Shown: positions 16,886 through 25,468 of the stretch, piece by piece | Position numbering within the stretch: the stretch's first letter is position 1 | How the letters are laid out: each line of letters opens with the position of its first letter | Source of the DNA: Planococcus halocryophilus | Lineage (GTDB): Bacteria; Bacillota; Bacilli; Bacillales_A; Planococcaceae | Assembly: GCF_001687585.2 (NCBI RefSeq) | Contig: NZ_CP016537.2 | Location: forward strand, 3,010,001 to 3,074,000 | DNA: 64,000 nt | Direction of reading: 5' to 3' | Translations under genes and position numbers: made by a program | The notes under the pieces: model-generated | What the model saw: the letters and a program-made list of their open reading frames with translations, nothing else | Databases searched by the model: none | What the model was told of the DNA's origin: nothing

Positions 16886-17778
16886 TATTTCCCACCTCCA
16901 TAAGGGTTTCGCAAGTTAAAGTAAATACGTGCTTCCTGAGGTGTCATTACTTCCACATTTGATGCGTGTAATTTGGTCACAGCTTGATCAACAAGTTGTT
17001 CATTACGTGCAAAAACGCCTTTTCCTAAATATAGATTGTCTTCAAGTCCCACACGGACGTTTCCGCCATACTGTGCAGCCATTTCCAAAATCGGCATTTG
17101 CATCCGACCAATACCAAATGCTGACCAATGAGCATTTTCTGGAAGACGATTTTTCATATACATCATCGTTTCTTCATCCGCTTCAGCTCCCCAAGGGATA
17201 CCTAGACAGAATTGGAACATTGGATCGCCATCAATCAAGCCTTCAGCGATCAATTGTTTTGCAAAGCGAATATGTCCCGTATCAAAACACTCTAGTTCAG
17301 GCTTTACGCCACTTTCTTGTATCAGTCTTGCTTGTTCACGTAACCATTCAGTTGGACTCATGTAAACCATATTGCCGAAATTGACACTCCCACAATCTAG
17401 CGTACACATTTCCGGAAGCAAACTGCCAACCGGTTCGTGTCTCTCTTTAGGCGTTTGCATATCTGTTCCTTCTCCACCAGTTGATGGGTTTGAAAGGTTA
17501 GGGATAAAATCCCCTCCCCCTCCTGAAGTAATGTTAATAATTACATCCGTTTCAGATTCACGAATGCGTTCGATAATTTCTTTGTAATGATCTAAATTAT
17601 GGCTAATGCCACCTGTTTTAGGATCACGCGCATGAACATGTGCAACCGTTGCGCCAGCTTTTGCCGATTCGATTGCTGAATCTGCAATTTCTTTTGGAGT
17701 GACAGGAACATATTTGTTCTTGTCAACGGTGGCTCCAGCTCCTGTTACCGCTGCTGTTAGTAAAACTTTTTGTGTCAT
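16885..17778 (-). CDS. BKACE-family (DUF849) beta-keto acid cleavage enzyme, dehydrocarnitine type
   Basis: A 297-aa TIM-barrel enzyme of the beta-keto acid cleavage family. The metal-binding pair His47/His49 is in VAHVHARDP, followed by INITSGGGGD and late VRVGLEDNLYLGKG with the third ligand Glu. Family members react a beta-keto acid with acetyl-CoA; the carnitine-cluster type makes betainyl-CoA and acetoacetate from 3-dehydrocarnitine. The longest frame begins 15 codons upstream at GTG, but AGGAGAG lies correctly before the ATG at 17776-17778. It is first in the six-gene operon, whose promoter contains a TetR-type operator. Confidence 0.88.
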   Translation of the reverse strand: MTQKVLLTAAVTGAGATVDKNKYVPVTPKEIADSAIESAKAGATVAHVHARDPKTGGISHNLDHYKEIIERIRESETDVIINITSGGGGDFIPNLSNPSTGGEGTDMQTPKERHEPVGSLLPEMCTLDCGSVNFGNMVYMSPTEWLREQARLIQESGVKPELECFDTGHIRFAKQLIAEGLIDGDPMFQFCLGIPWGAEADEETMMYMKNRLPENAHWSAFGIGRMQMPILEMAAQYGGNVRVGLEDNLYLGKGVFARNEQLVDQAVTKLHASNVEVMTPQEARIYFNLRNPYGGGK

Positions 17779-17867
17779 AGAATCTCTCCTGCTATTTTTA
17801 GACATTTGCTTTTTGGAATTCACTTTTTATCCCGTATAAACAAGTAAATTGTTTTTCTACACTTTAA

Positions 17868-17896
17868 ACTGTACCATCCGGACGGTTTTCCTTCAA
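17868..17896 (-). promoter_or_regulatory. Promoter of the carnitine operon with operator in the spacer
   Basis: Minus strand TTGAAG (17891-17896), 17-bp spacer, TACAGT (17868-17873). The spacer and edges hold the near-palindrome ACCGTCCGGATGGT (17873-17886). The same layout and operator are found before the TetR gene, so this is probably its target. Confidence 0.65.
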
Positions 17897-17984
17897 GGCG
17901 AGTTTCGGCATAAATGGCCTGAATATTCAGCTGATACCTCCTTCAGACCAGACCCTCACTGACTTCAGACGATTCCGAAAAAAA

Positions 17985-18021
17985 TAAAAAAGTCGTGCCA
18001 TTTTATTAAATGGCACGACTT
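17985..18021 (-). terminator. Terminator of the TetR gene
   Basis: AAGTCGTGCCA and TGGCACGACTT form an 11-bp stem with a ten-base loop. The minus-strand tail is T-rich. Confidence 0.85.
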
Positions 18022-18025
18022 CTAT

Positions 18026-18562
18026 TTACTCATTTATCCAATCTTTCAATTTCAAATAGATTTCTTTTTTCTTATCTTCTCCTAAATGATGGATATCAAA
18101 AAGCTCGGATAACCAAATTCCATCTGTCGCCAAACGGATAACCGTTGCTTTTATAGGATCAATTCCATCATCTTCAATTGAAGCCTGCCATTCGTTGTAA
18201 AGATCTCGGATTGGATCTAGTAAATCAGAATTCACAGCTTTTGCAGCTAATAAGCCCGCATGCATCTCTTTGTTTGGATAAGGATTATTAAATGTCACAT
18301 CTGCGTATGAACTAATCCATTTGCCACGTTCTTCTGTGGATTCTTCTACAGAAGCAGCAATTTTATCTCGGTAATTCGCAGCTAAATGATCTACCATTCC
18401 TTTAACTAATGCTTCTTTAGATGGAAAATGATAAAGCAATCCACCTTTACTAACTCCTGCTTCAATCGCAACTGCTTCTAATGTCAAATTAAAAATACCA
18501 CGGTCACTGACGATTTTTGATGCTGCATGAAGAATCTCGATTTTTCTGGTTGCTCTGGCCAT
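18026..18562 (-). CDS. TetR/AcrR-family regulator, probable repressor of the carnitine operon
   Basis: A 178-aa regulator. The N-terminal helix-turn-helix is clear (ILHAASKIVSDRGIFNLTLEAVAIEAGVSKGGLLYHFPSKEAL compressed within residues 8-52), followed by a helical ligand-binding domain. The ATG at 18560-18562 is chosen because AAAGGGG is six bases upstream. Its own promoter carries the same CCGTCCGGAT operator as the carnitine operon 250 bp away, which suggests autorepression and joint induction. The inducer may be carnitine or a CoA intermediate; this is inference. Confidence 0.88.
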   Translation of the reverse strand: MARATRKIEILHAASKIVSDRGIFNLTLEAVAIEAGVSKGGLLYHFPSKEALVKGMVDHLAANYRDKIAASVEESTEERGKWISSYADVTFNNPYPNKEMHAGLLAAKAVNSDLLDPIRDLYNEWQASIEDDGIDPIKATVIRLATDGIWLSELFDIHHLGEDKKKEIYLKLKDWINE

Positions 18563-18593
18563 ATGCATCCCCTTTATTGCTGATTTTCACTTT

Positions 18594-18622
18594 ACTATAC
18601 TATCCGGACGGTTTTTTATCAA
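18594..18622 (-). promoter_or_regulatory. Promoter of the TetR gene with operator in the spacer
   Basis: Minus strand TTGATA (18617-18622), 17-bp spacer, TATAGT (18594-18599). The operator ACCGTCCGGATAGT occupies 18599-18612 and differs from the carnitine-operon copy by one base. Confidence 0.65.
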
Positions 18623-18696
18623 ATTCCTTTTGTTTTATACTCTACCTCAAGCTTTGTCTTGCCAATACAGTTACCTATAAATATGATTATACTGTT

Positions 18697-18727
18697 AAAA
18701 AAAGCTGATTCTTTGAAGAATCAGCTT
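18697..18727 (-). terminator. Terminator of the CBS-domain gene
   Basis: AAGCTGATTCTT and AAGAATCAGCTT form a 12-bp stem around two bases. The minus strand continues into a T run. Confidence 0.85.
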
Positions 18728-18740
18728 CTCAAGACTAGTA

Positions 18741-19157
18741 CTATTCCAATTTAGAGTTTTTAATAATAGCATCTTTCTCGGAATGCGTTGTTGAGTGTGT
18801 AGTTATCGCTAAATCGCACCAAGAAATGATGCCAATCATGCGATTATTTTCGACAATTGGTAGTCGGCGAATTTTGTTTACAGTCATTAATTCAACCGCC
18901 TGTTCAACACTTAAATCGGTTGTACCTGTAATGACTTCTTCCGACAAAATTTCCGCAATGGCGGTGTCACTTGGAAGTTGTTCAGCTAACCCTCGGATAA
19001 CGATATCTCTATCTGTAACAATCCCAATTAAACGACCTTTTTCACAGATGGGAATCGCACCTACATTTATTTCACGCATAATCGAGGCAACTTCCTGAAG
19101 CGTTGATTCAGGCATACACGTTTCGACATCTGTTGTCATGATTTCTTCGATTCTCAT
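18741..19157 (-). CDS. CBS-domain pair protein
   Basis: A 138-aa protein made almost wholly of two CBS motifs (residues 7-60 and 72-125), with GAIPICEKGRLIGIVTDRDIVIRG in the first and RRLPIVENNRMIGIISWCDLA in the second. Stand-alone CBS pairs bind adenine nucleotides such as AMP, ATP or cyclic dinucleotides and control partner proteins. No partner is evident from the neighbours. Ribosome site GGGGAGG lies upstream. It is related to the YhcV/YlbB type of Bacillus. Confidence 0.85.
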   Translation of the reverse strand: MRIEEIMTTDVETCMPESTLQEVASIMREINVGAIPICEKGRLIGIVTDRDIVIRGLAEQLPSDTAIAEILSEEVITGTTDLSVEQAVELMTVNKIRRLPIVENNRMIGIISWCDLAITTHSTTHSEKDAIIKNSKLE

Positions 19158-19234
19158 CCCTTCTGCCTCCCCTAGTTATCTCATACTATACCTTAACCGT
19201 TTTAAAGGAGAGCAAACGTCAATTCCTAAAAGAA

Positions 19235-19268
19235 GAAAAGAGTCAGTTCTAATGAACTGACTCTTTCC
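19235..19268 (-). terminator. Terminator of the amino-acid ABC operon
   Basis: GAAAAGAGTCAGTT and AACTGACTCTTTCC form a stem of about 12 bp. The minus-strand tail is T-rich but interrupted. Confidence 0.7.
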
Positions 19269-19305
19269 TGTTTCAATTAGGAATATTAACCCATTTCCAC
19301 CTCGG

Positions 19306-20028
19306 TTATTCCACCAATTGTATAAATTGTTTTGTTCGTTCATTTTGCGGGTTTTCAAAGAAATTTTTTGGATCTGCCGATTCAATAATCGTCCCTTTAT
19401 CAATCATGATAATGCGATCCGCTACTTCTTTAGCGAATTTCATCTCATGAGTGACGACTACCATTGTCATGCCTTCTTCGGCTAGTTGCTTCATAACTTG
19501 AAGCACCTCGCCAACTAATTCTGGATCTAATGCCGAAGTTGGCTCATCAAACAACATAACCTTTGGCTCCATTGCAAGAGACCTTGCAATAGCGACGCGC
19601 TGTTTTTGTCCGCCTGATAACTTGCTTGGATAGACATGTGCTTTATCTTCCAAACCTACTTTTTTCAATAATTCCATTCCTAAAGCTTTCGCTTTTTCCT
19701 TTTTCATCTTTTTAACGGTAATTGGTGCTTCGATTACATTTTCCAATACCGTCTTATGAGGAAATAAGTTGAAATGTTGGAACACCATGCCGACTTCGGC
19801 ACGTATGTTTGTCAAATTATCTTTTTTTGGATTTACCGTATGACCATCAATGGTAATTTTCCCTTCATTGATCATCTCAAGAAAGTTAAAGCATCTGAGA
19901 AGCGTACTTTTACCGGAGCCACTGACTCCAACTAGCACAACCACTTCTTGGGGCTTAACATGAAGGTCTACGCCTTTCAGCACCTCGAGGTCACCAAAGG
20001 ATTTATGAATGTTTTCTCCAATAATCAT
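19306..20028 (-). CDS. Polar amino acid ABC transporter ATP-binding protein
   Basis: A 240-aa ATPase of the GlnQ/TcyC group. Walker [10 protein letters not shown] (about 34-42), Q-loop [12 protein letters not shown], signature [15 protein letters not shown] and Walker [14 protein letters not shown] are all intact. It energises uptake of an amino acid with the permease and lipoprotein encoded just upstream, 12 bp away. Exact substrate (glutamine, cystine or another) cannot be read. Last gene of the operon, followed by a terminator. Confidence 0.92.
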   Translation of the reverse strand: MIIGENIHKSFGDLEVLKGVDLHVKPQEVVVLVGVSGSGKSTLLRCFNFLEMINEGKITIDGHTVNPKKDNLTNIRAEVGMVFQHFNLFPHKTVLENVIEAPITVKKMKKEKAKALGMELLKKVGLEDKAHVYPSKLSGGQKQRVAIARSLAMEPKVMLFDEPTSALDPELVGEVLQVMKQLAEEGMTMVVVTHEMKFAKEVADRIIMIDKGTIIESADPKNFFENPQNERTKQFIQLVE

Positions 20029-20040
20029 GTTAGTTCCTCC

Positions 20041-20709
20041 TTAGGCTTTATCAACATCGAGTTTATTTTCGTACCAACGCAATAGATACGTAAAGATCAT
20101 TACGAGTACCAAGTAATACAGTGCAACAACTAAGAATGATTCAAAAGGTTGGAAAGACTGCGCTGCTTCACGGTTCGCGAGTGCAAAAATTTCCGATACC
20201 CCGATAATATAAACTAGTGATGAATCTTTTAACGTAATGATGAACTGGTTGCCAAGTGGTGGAATCGAGCGACGCAACGCTTGGGGAAAGACGATACGTT
20301 GCATCGTTTGTTTCCGGTTCATACCAAGCGACATACTCGCTTCACGTTGACCAGGGTCAACGCCTTGAATAGCGCCACGGAAAATCTCCGCAATATACGC
20401 CCCGTTATGAATACCTAAAGCTATTGCACCTGCCCAAAAATTGTCCATTGTATAAATTTCTACAATCCCAAAATACAGGAACATAATTTGAACGATTAGC
20501 GGTGTCCCGCGGATCACTGTGATATACAGGTTTGCAATTCCTTGTAGAATTTTTGATCCTGAAATTTTCATCAAAGCGAAAACTAAACCAATTATTGTAC
20601 CTAAAATAACACCAATTGCAGTCAATTGAAGCGTGACAACGCTAGCCCTTAGGAATCCTGGATAGGTCCGCATGAATACTTCATAGACTGTTGAAAATAA
20701 CTCTAACAT
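20041..20709 (-). CDS. Polar amino acid ABC transporter permease
   Basis: A 222-aa membrane protein of the HisMQ type with about five membrane helices and the EAA loop EASMSLGMNRKQTMQRIVFPQALRRSIPPLGN (abbreviated, near residues 140-170). The ATG at 20707-20709 is preferred over one three codons earlier because GGGAGGA would otherwise touch the start. It sits between the binding protein and ATPase genes, as is usual for this transporter type. Confidence 0.9.
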   Translation of the reverse strand: MLELFSTVYEVFMRTYPGFLRASVVTLQLTAIGVILGTIIGLVFALMKISGSKILQGIANLYITVIRGTPLIVQIMFLYFGIVEIYTMDNFWAGAIALGIHNGAYIAEIFRGAIQGVDPGQREASMSLGMNRKQTMQRIVFPQALRRSIPPLGNQFIITLKDSSLVYIIGVSEIFALANREAAQSFQPFESFLVVALYYLVLVMIFTYLLRWYENKLDVDKA

Positions 20710-20737
20710 ACACACCATTCCTCCCTATCCTAATTGA

Positions 20738-21577
20738 TTACTTGAGGATTTCGACTCCTTCAAGATCTACATCAAGGAGGTTACGACCAAACCATTTATT
20801 CGAAATTTCGTCATATGTGCCGTTTTCGATGATTGCAGCTAATGCCTCGTTCACTGCAGCTAATAGTTCTTCGTCATCTTTGTTAATAGCAACAGCTGCT
20901 TGTTCAATCCATAATGGATCGCCGACCATTTCAATTTCAAGTCCAGCTTTTTCTGCTTCAAAACCTACTACATCAGCCGTAATAACTGCGTCTAGACGGC
21001 CTTCAATTGCTAAATCCTGCAATGCAACAACGTCACTATTGTAGTACTGAATATCGTCTGTGTATTTTTGTGCTGCCGTATCATATGTGCTTTGGCCAAC
21101 AACGCCAATTTTTGCGCCTTCAAGATCCGCTTCAGATGTGATTTCTGTGTTTCCAGCTCTTGTGAAAATGACACCACCTGAGTAATAGTATGGATCAGAA
21201 AATGAAATCTGTTTTTCGCGCTCTTCTGTAATGGCCATTGACCCAATAATTGCATCAAAACGGTTAGTCGTTAGACCTTGAATAATCGTTTCCCAAGGTG
21301 TTGTGACCGGATTTGGTTCAAGACCCATTTCTTCTGAAAGTGCGTTACTAATGTCAATATCAAAGCCCGTTAAGTCGCCACCTTCTGTAAAGTTAAATGG
21401 TTTGTAAAGACCACTTGAAGCAGTAGTGAATTTGCCTTCTTCAACCAAGTTCAAATCACTGCTTCCGCCTTCTGTGTTTGATCCTTCTTCCGAACTAGAT
21501 GAGTCATCTCCTCCACAAGCTGCTAATAACATTCCTGCAGAAAAAATTACGCTTAAAAATGATAATTTCTTTTTCAT
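20738..21577 (-). CDS. Polar amino acid ABC transporter substrate-binding lipoprotein
   Basis: A 279-aa exported lipoprotein. Signal peptide with lipobox LLAAC near residues 18-22, a Ser/Glu-rich linker, then the type 2 periplasmic-binding fold (FTASSGLYKPFNF-like start, LTGFDIDISNALSEEMG, GSMAITEEREKQISFSDPYY). The start is the ATG at 21575-21577 with GGGGAGAG upstream; the longer frame is rejected. Encoded 75 bp after the RpiR gene on the same strand. Confidence 0.9.
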   Translation of the reverse strand: MKKKLSFLSVIFSAGMLLAACGGDDSSSSEEGSNTEGGSSDLNLVEEGKFTTASSGLYKPFNFTEGGDLTGFDIDISNALSEEMGLEPNPVTTPWETIIQGLTTNRFDAIIGSMAITEEREKQISFSDPYYYSGGVIFTRAGNTEITSEADLEGAKIGVVGQSTYDTAAQKYTDDIQYYNSDVVALQDLAIEGRLDAVITADVVGFEAEKAGLEIEMVGDPLWIEQAAVAINKDDEELLAAVNEALAAIIENGTYDEISNKWFGRNLLDVDLEGVEILK

Positions 21578-21652
21578 TTCGCTCTCCCCTTTTCGTTTAT
21601 AATTGACCAAATCGCCAAGGCGTTTCGGAAATTCCCAGTAAATCGAGTGTTA

Positions 21653-22495
21653 TTAAATAAAGAGATTTCGATCTTTATAGACCGCTTCTACTTTTGCCAA
21701 ACTTCCAGTTACTTTTGCATGTTCTTTGACGTATACAAATCGCATAATCGAAGTTAACAGCGCATGCACAGAAGTATACGAATCAATATTCAAATTCGAG
21801 TTCACAGATACTGTTAAATTGTAATCTGCATAAGCAAGTGCTGGTGATTCTTCCGAATCTGTCAAAACAATAACTTCAGCCCCCTGCGCTTTAACACTTT
21901 TCAGCGTATCAATAGCTAATCTGGTATATCTAGGAAACACAAAAGTGATAATCAGATCCCCTTTTTCTACTTTGGAAAGTTGCGTATAATATTCTCCAGT
22001 TGAAGGATACATTGTTTCCGTATGACCCAGCACAAGATTTAACCAGTTGGCGAACCAGTGAGCAATGCCATAATCAAAGAAATTTCCGGTTACATAAATC
22101 TGATTTGCTTGACTGATTTTGTCGACGACTTCAAGAAGTTTTTCTTCGTTTATCGATTTTTTCAGTTTCACGATGCTCAGAATATCCGCATCCAATAAAT
22201 TCTCTAAAAAAGATTGATCAGCAACAGGTTCTGGAGTTTTTTGCTCTGCTTTTTCCAATCGTTCTTCAGCTAACTTTCGCTGTATAACTTGTTGAAACTC
22301 TGCATACCCTTTGTACCCAAGTTTTTGTGTCCACCGAATTACTGTCGATTCACTGACATTAACCCGCTTGCCGACTTCTAGAGCAGAAGAGAAAGCTAAA
22401 AAAATGGGTTCTTTAAAAAATAAGTCGCCGATCTTTTTCTGTCCTGCACTAAATTCCGGATAGGAACTAGACACACTCCGCAGTAAATCCTGCAT
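21653..22495 (-). CDS. MurR/RpiR-family transcriptional regulator
   Basis: A 280-aa regulator with an N-terminal HTH_6 domain (residues about 1-77, VNVSESTVIRWTQKLGYKGYAEF) and a C-terminal SIS domain (about 120-260) normally used to bind phosphosugars. It leads the amino-acid ABC genes, which is unusual for a SIS-type regulator; some family members do control amino-acid uptake. GTGGAGG sits eight bases before the ATG at 22493-22495. A perfect TGCAGG/CCTGCA inverted repeat overlaps its own promoter, suggesting autoregulation. Confidence 0.88.
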   Translation of the reverse strand: MQDLLRSVSSSYPEFSAGQKKIGDLFFKEPIFLAFSSALEVGKRVNVSESTVIRWTQKLGYKGYAEFQQVIQRKLAEERLEKAEQKTPEPVADQSFLENLLDADILSIVKLKKSINEEKLLEVVDKISQANQIYVTGNFFDYGIAHWFANWLNLVLGHTETMYPSTGEYYTQLSKVEKGDLIITFVFPRYTRLAIDTLKSVKAQGAEVIVLTDSEESPALAYADYNLTVSVNSNLNIDSYTSVHALLTSIMRFVYVKEHAKVTGSLAKVEAVYKDRNLFI

Positions 22496-22538
22496 ATTTA
22501 ACGCCTCCACTTGAAGAACACACTCATTTACTCTTTAA

Positions 22539-22567
22539 AGTATACCTTCATGCAGGAAACCCTGCAA
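22539..22567 (-). promoter_or_regulatory. Promoter of the RpiR/ABC operon with inverted-repeat operator candidate
   Basis: Minus strand TTGCAG (22562-22567), 17-bp spacer, TATACT (22539-22544). A perfect inverted repeat TGCAGG-GTTT-CCTGCA (22551-22566) covers the -35 box and half the spacer. Confidence 0.6.
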
Positions 22568-22880
22568 TAGTTTACTGAAAATTCATTAACGATTGTTTTA
22601 TCAGATAACTGAAAAATCAGCCTTAAACCCTGTCCTGACAGCGCTGAAAACAAGAATTGTAAAAATATAAAAAGTTTAATTTTTTTCTTTAATCTAAATA
22701 AATAGTCTTCTCGGATCAAAATTATTTGAGGAATAGATAAGAAAATGAGGAACTTCAGTGAAAAAATTTAGTATCCAGCTTGCCGAATATGTACGATAGA
22801 AAAATACCCACAAAATACCATTCCCTTTTTTATACAGTTCAAACGCAAAATTCTCACTCCGTTATACTCAACCACTTATT
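22568..22880. other. Gene-free AT-rich gap between divergent operons
   Basis: This 310-bp gap holds long A/T runs and several short inverted repeats but no convincing reading frame, RNA or terminator. A promoter for the carotenoid operon lies at its right edge. Confidence 0.5.
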
Positions 22881-22909
22881 TTCATATTTCAGATGGACTC
22901 CTGTATAAT
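22881..22909 (+). promoter_or_regulatory. Candidate promoter of the carotenoid modification operon
   Basis: A perfect TATAAT (22904-22909) with TTCATA 17 bp upstream (22881-22886), 35 bp before the GTG start of the first gene. The -35 box is weak. Confidence 0.4.
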
Positions 22910-22944
22910 ATTTATATAAGTCATTTTATTAAGGGGCTGTTGTT

Positions 22945-23694
22945 GTGTGGGAAGATCGGATATTTAAACTATTTATTTTTTGGTATATTTGCGGATTTAT
23001 ACTTCTTGGATTTGACCTCTTGCCTTCGTGGCTGGAATGGGCAAATGCATTCTTTTTGATTTTGGCTGGTACTCTTGGGTTTTTGTATTTCCTTAACCGC
23101 TTTGGGTTAATTAGTGGATCTATACTAGGGGTTTTTATCTTCTTCTCTACTTTTATAGTAGAGTGGGCAGGTTCAGATAGCGGATTTTTGTTCGGCTCTT
23201 ATGATTACACAGAACGTTTTGCACCAAATATATTTGGTGTGCCTATCGCCATTGGATTTGCTTGGTTAATGGTTATGGCTACCACACATGTGGTGGCACG
23301 TTGGGCAGTTCCTTCTGGCGGTTTTTTGTACTCCGTAGCAGGAGCAATTGGCGCTGTTATTATAGATTTGATTATTGACCCCGTAGCCTATCAAGTCAAA
23401 CAATATTGGATTTGGGAAGATACTGGTCTTTATTATGATATTCCTTGGACTAACTTTTTTGGTTGGTTTGTAGTAGCTTTTATTCTTCACACCGCAATCG
23501 ACTTACTAATGAAAAAGAAATCTCTGGTTATCACTGCCGAAAAACCTGAAAAACGGATGGTTCTTTTATATGTATTGATGATTGCTATGTTTGTTATGCT
23601 CGGATCTATCGGTGGTTTATTGTTTGCCGCTTTCTTGACTACCGGATTAACCATTTTGATCGTTTTAGTCGCATGGAAGAGGCGACCCGTATGA
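22945..23694 (+). CDS. Carotenoid biosynthesis membrane protein (CruF-like)
   Basis: A 249-aa very hydrophobic protein with about seven membrane helices, fitting the carotenoid biosynthesis family that includes CruF-type 1,2-hydratases and bisanhydrobacterioruberin hydratase. Recognisable parts are VEWAGSDSGFLFGSYDYTERFAP (residues about 72-94) and IDLIIDPVAYQVKQYWIWED. In the family this enzyme adds water across a terminal double bond of an acyclic carotenoid. It leads a four-gene operon with an acyltransferase, glycosyltransferase and oxidase, so it likely prepares the end that is later decorated. Start is GTG with AAGGGG. Confidence 0.8.
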   Translation: MWEDRIFKLFIFWYICGFILLGFDLLPSWLEWANAFFLILAGTLGFLYFLNRFGLISGSILGVFIFFSTFIVEWAGSDSGFLFGSYDYTERFAPNIFGVPIAIGFAWLMVMATTHVVARWAVPSGGFLYSVAGAIGAVIIDLIIDPVAYQVKQYWIWEDTGLYYDIPWTNFFGWFVVAFILHTAIDLLMKKKSLVITAEKPEKRMVLLYVLMIAMFVMLGSIGGLLFAAFLTTGLTILIVLVAWKRRPV

Positions 23695-24365
23695 TTAAAG
23701 CTAAAAAATCTACTTTATTTGAAATGTGCTTTAATCTGTATTTAACACCACTTATTCGATTCTCTTTTTCTCGTTTACTTGGACAAGGAGTAAACGTAAT
23801 TCCCGAAAAGCCGGTATTGTTTATCGCCAATCATAGCTCTTGGTGGGACGGGCTCGTGTTCTTCTATTTAAATCGCACGATTTGGCATCACGATATTCAT
23901 ATGATGATGCACGAAGAAGGCCTTAAAAAGCATTCTTATTTCCGCTATCTTGGAGCATTTTCCATTAATCGTCAAAAACCAAAAGAAATACTGACTTCAC
24001 TTCAATATGCTGAATCTTTATTAAAACAAGGAAAATCGGTTGTTCTTTTTCCTCAAGGAGATGAATTCCATCTCGAAAAGAGACCTCTTGCATTCCAATC
24101 AGGTGTCGCGTATTTGATGGAGAAGTGTCCAGAAGTGCCTGTAATACCGATTAGCTTCTACTATTCTTTCGGACACCAACAAAAACCCGACCTTTGGATT
24201 CGCCAGCACGCTGCGGTTTCGAACAAAGAAATTGCGCATATGACACGAAAAGAAAAAACCTTGTATCTTCAGCAACTTTGCACACAACAACTCGACCTTT
24301 TAAAAAGCACAGTTATTAGCGAAAACAGCAAAGCGTTTCAGTCTCTCGGAAAAAGGAGAAGTTGA
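23691..24365 (+). CDS. PlsC-like acyltransferase in the carotenoid operon
   Basis: A 224-aa lysophospholipid-type acyltransferase. The catalytic motif HX4D is His48 to Asp53 in NHSSWWDG, followed by FPQGDE near residue 125 (the usual FPEG box with Gln for Glu). In C30 carotenoid clusters such an enzyme may esterify the sugar attached to the pigment; it is not of the staphylococcal CrtO type. The ATG overlaps the previous stop by four bases, so the longer frame is rejected. The role is inferred from context. Confidence 0.82.
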   Translation: MIKAKKSTLFEMCFNLYLTPLIRFSFSRLLGQGVNVIPEKPVLFIANHSSWWDGLVFFYLNRTIWHHDIHMMMHEEGLKKHSYFRYLGAFSINRQKPKEILTSLQYAESLLKQGKSVVLFPQGDEFHLEKRPLAFQSGVAYLMEKCPEVPVIPISFYYSFGHQQKPDLWIRQHAAVSNKEIAHMTRKEKTLYLQQLCTQQLDLLKSTVISENSKAFQSLGKRRS

Positions 24366-24367
24366 TC

Positions 24368-25468
24368 ATGATTCTTTATATCGGAATCCACGTATTTTTT
24401 TTAGTCTGGATTATTATCAATCGCCTGTTTCTGCCTTCCTTGCCAAAAAACCCAAAAATTACCACTGAACCGTTAGTTTCTGTCTTGGTCCCTATGCGAA
24501 ACGAAGAACGAAATGTCGCTACGTTAATAAAATCATTAAAGAACTCTACCTATCGTCATTCAGAATTTATCATTTTAAACGATCAATCAACTGATGGCAC
24601 ACAACAGATCCTTACTCAAGAAACTGCAGGAGATTCCCGCTTCAAAATTATCATGGGCAAAGAACTTCCCAAAGGGTGGATAGGCAAGGTTCATGCTTGC
24701 CATCAATTACAGCAAGAAGCTTCGGGAGATTATTTATTATTTGTAGATGCTGACGTTCGCTTCCGCCCAAAAGCAATCGACCAATCACTCGCGTTGCTTC
24801 AACGAAAAAAAGCGCAATTGTTAACCGGATTCCCGGCTTTTGATGTGTCGCCTTTTCTCAGTAAACTTCTCGTTCCGATGTTGCATTTTTTAGTACTATT
24901 TCATCTACCTATTTTTCTAGCGAATCACACCAAATTTAAAGCAGCTACTGCTGCTAATGGGATGTGGATGATGTTTGAATCTGCTAGTTACCGGAAGATG
25001 GGTGGACATGCAACAGTATATAATTCATTAGTTGAAGATGTGCATATCGCCCGGAAAATAAAAGAGCATGACTATAAGGTCGTACTGGCAAACATCACAA
25101 TGTCTGTGAAATGCCGAATGTACGATACTAACGCAGAAGTGTGGGAAGGGTTTTTGAAAAATAGTTACGCCGGGATTGGTCGCTCCCCTCTTATGGCTTT
25201 GTTGCTTATTCTTTTCTACTCTATTTTCTACATCCTTCCGCCTTTTCTAGCAATCTACGGGATAGTCAGTGGATTGTATATGTGGATGGTTCCATATGCA
25301 CTGACAGTAGCCCAGCGCTGGTACATTGATATGGTAACCAACCAACGCTGGTACTTGGCATTTCTCATTCCATTGCAAGCTTTAGCAATGCTTGCCGTAC
25401 TGACACAATCCATGCGCAAATCCTTTAAAAAACAAGCTTATTCATGGAAAGGAAGGCATTATTCATGA
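24368..25468 (+). CDS. Family 2 glycosyltransferase of the carotenoid operon (CrtQ-like)
   Basis: A 366-aa membrane-bound GT2 enzyme. One N-terminal helix (1-18), a GT-A domain with VSVLVPMRNEERNVATLI, the nucleotide-sugar motif LFVDADVRF (DAD, about residue 128), a QxxRW-like later region, and three or four C-terminal helices. CrtQ-type enzymes attach glucose to the carboxyl of a C30 carotenoid acid. The start ATG follows GGAG by nine bases; an upstream TTG is rejected. The frame overlaps the next gene by four bases. Confidence 0.85.
   Translation: MILYIGIHVFFLVWIIINRLFLPSLPKNPKITTEPLVSVLVPMRNEERNVATLIKSLKNSTYRHSEFIILNDQSTDGTQQILTQETAGDSRFKIIMGKELPKGWIGKVHACHQLQQEASGDYLLFVDADVRFRPKAIDQSLALLQRKKAQLLTGFPAFDVSPFLSKLLVPMLHFLVLFHLPIFLANHTKFKAATAANGMWMMFESASYRKMGGHATVYNSLVEDVHIARKIKEHDYKVVLANITMSVKCRMYDTNAEVWEGFLKNSYAGIGRSPLMALLLILFYSIFYILPPFLAIYGIVSGLYMWMVPYALTVAQRWYIDMVTNQRWYLAFLIPLQALAMLAVLTQSMRKSFKKQAYSWKGRHYS

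Noticed and set aside
17919..17930. Perfect 12-bp palindrome CTGAATATTCAG in the carnitine/TetR gap
   Set aside because: A single short palindrome with no partner copy. It is upstream of the promoter and not needed to explain regulation; expected occasionally by chance in AT-rich DNA.
19176..19403. 75-codon minus-strand frame covering the end of the ABC ATPase gene
   Set aside because: Overlaps the ATPase gene and its terminator in another frame; no motif.
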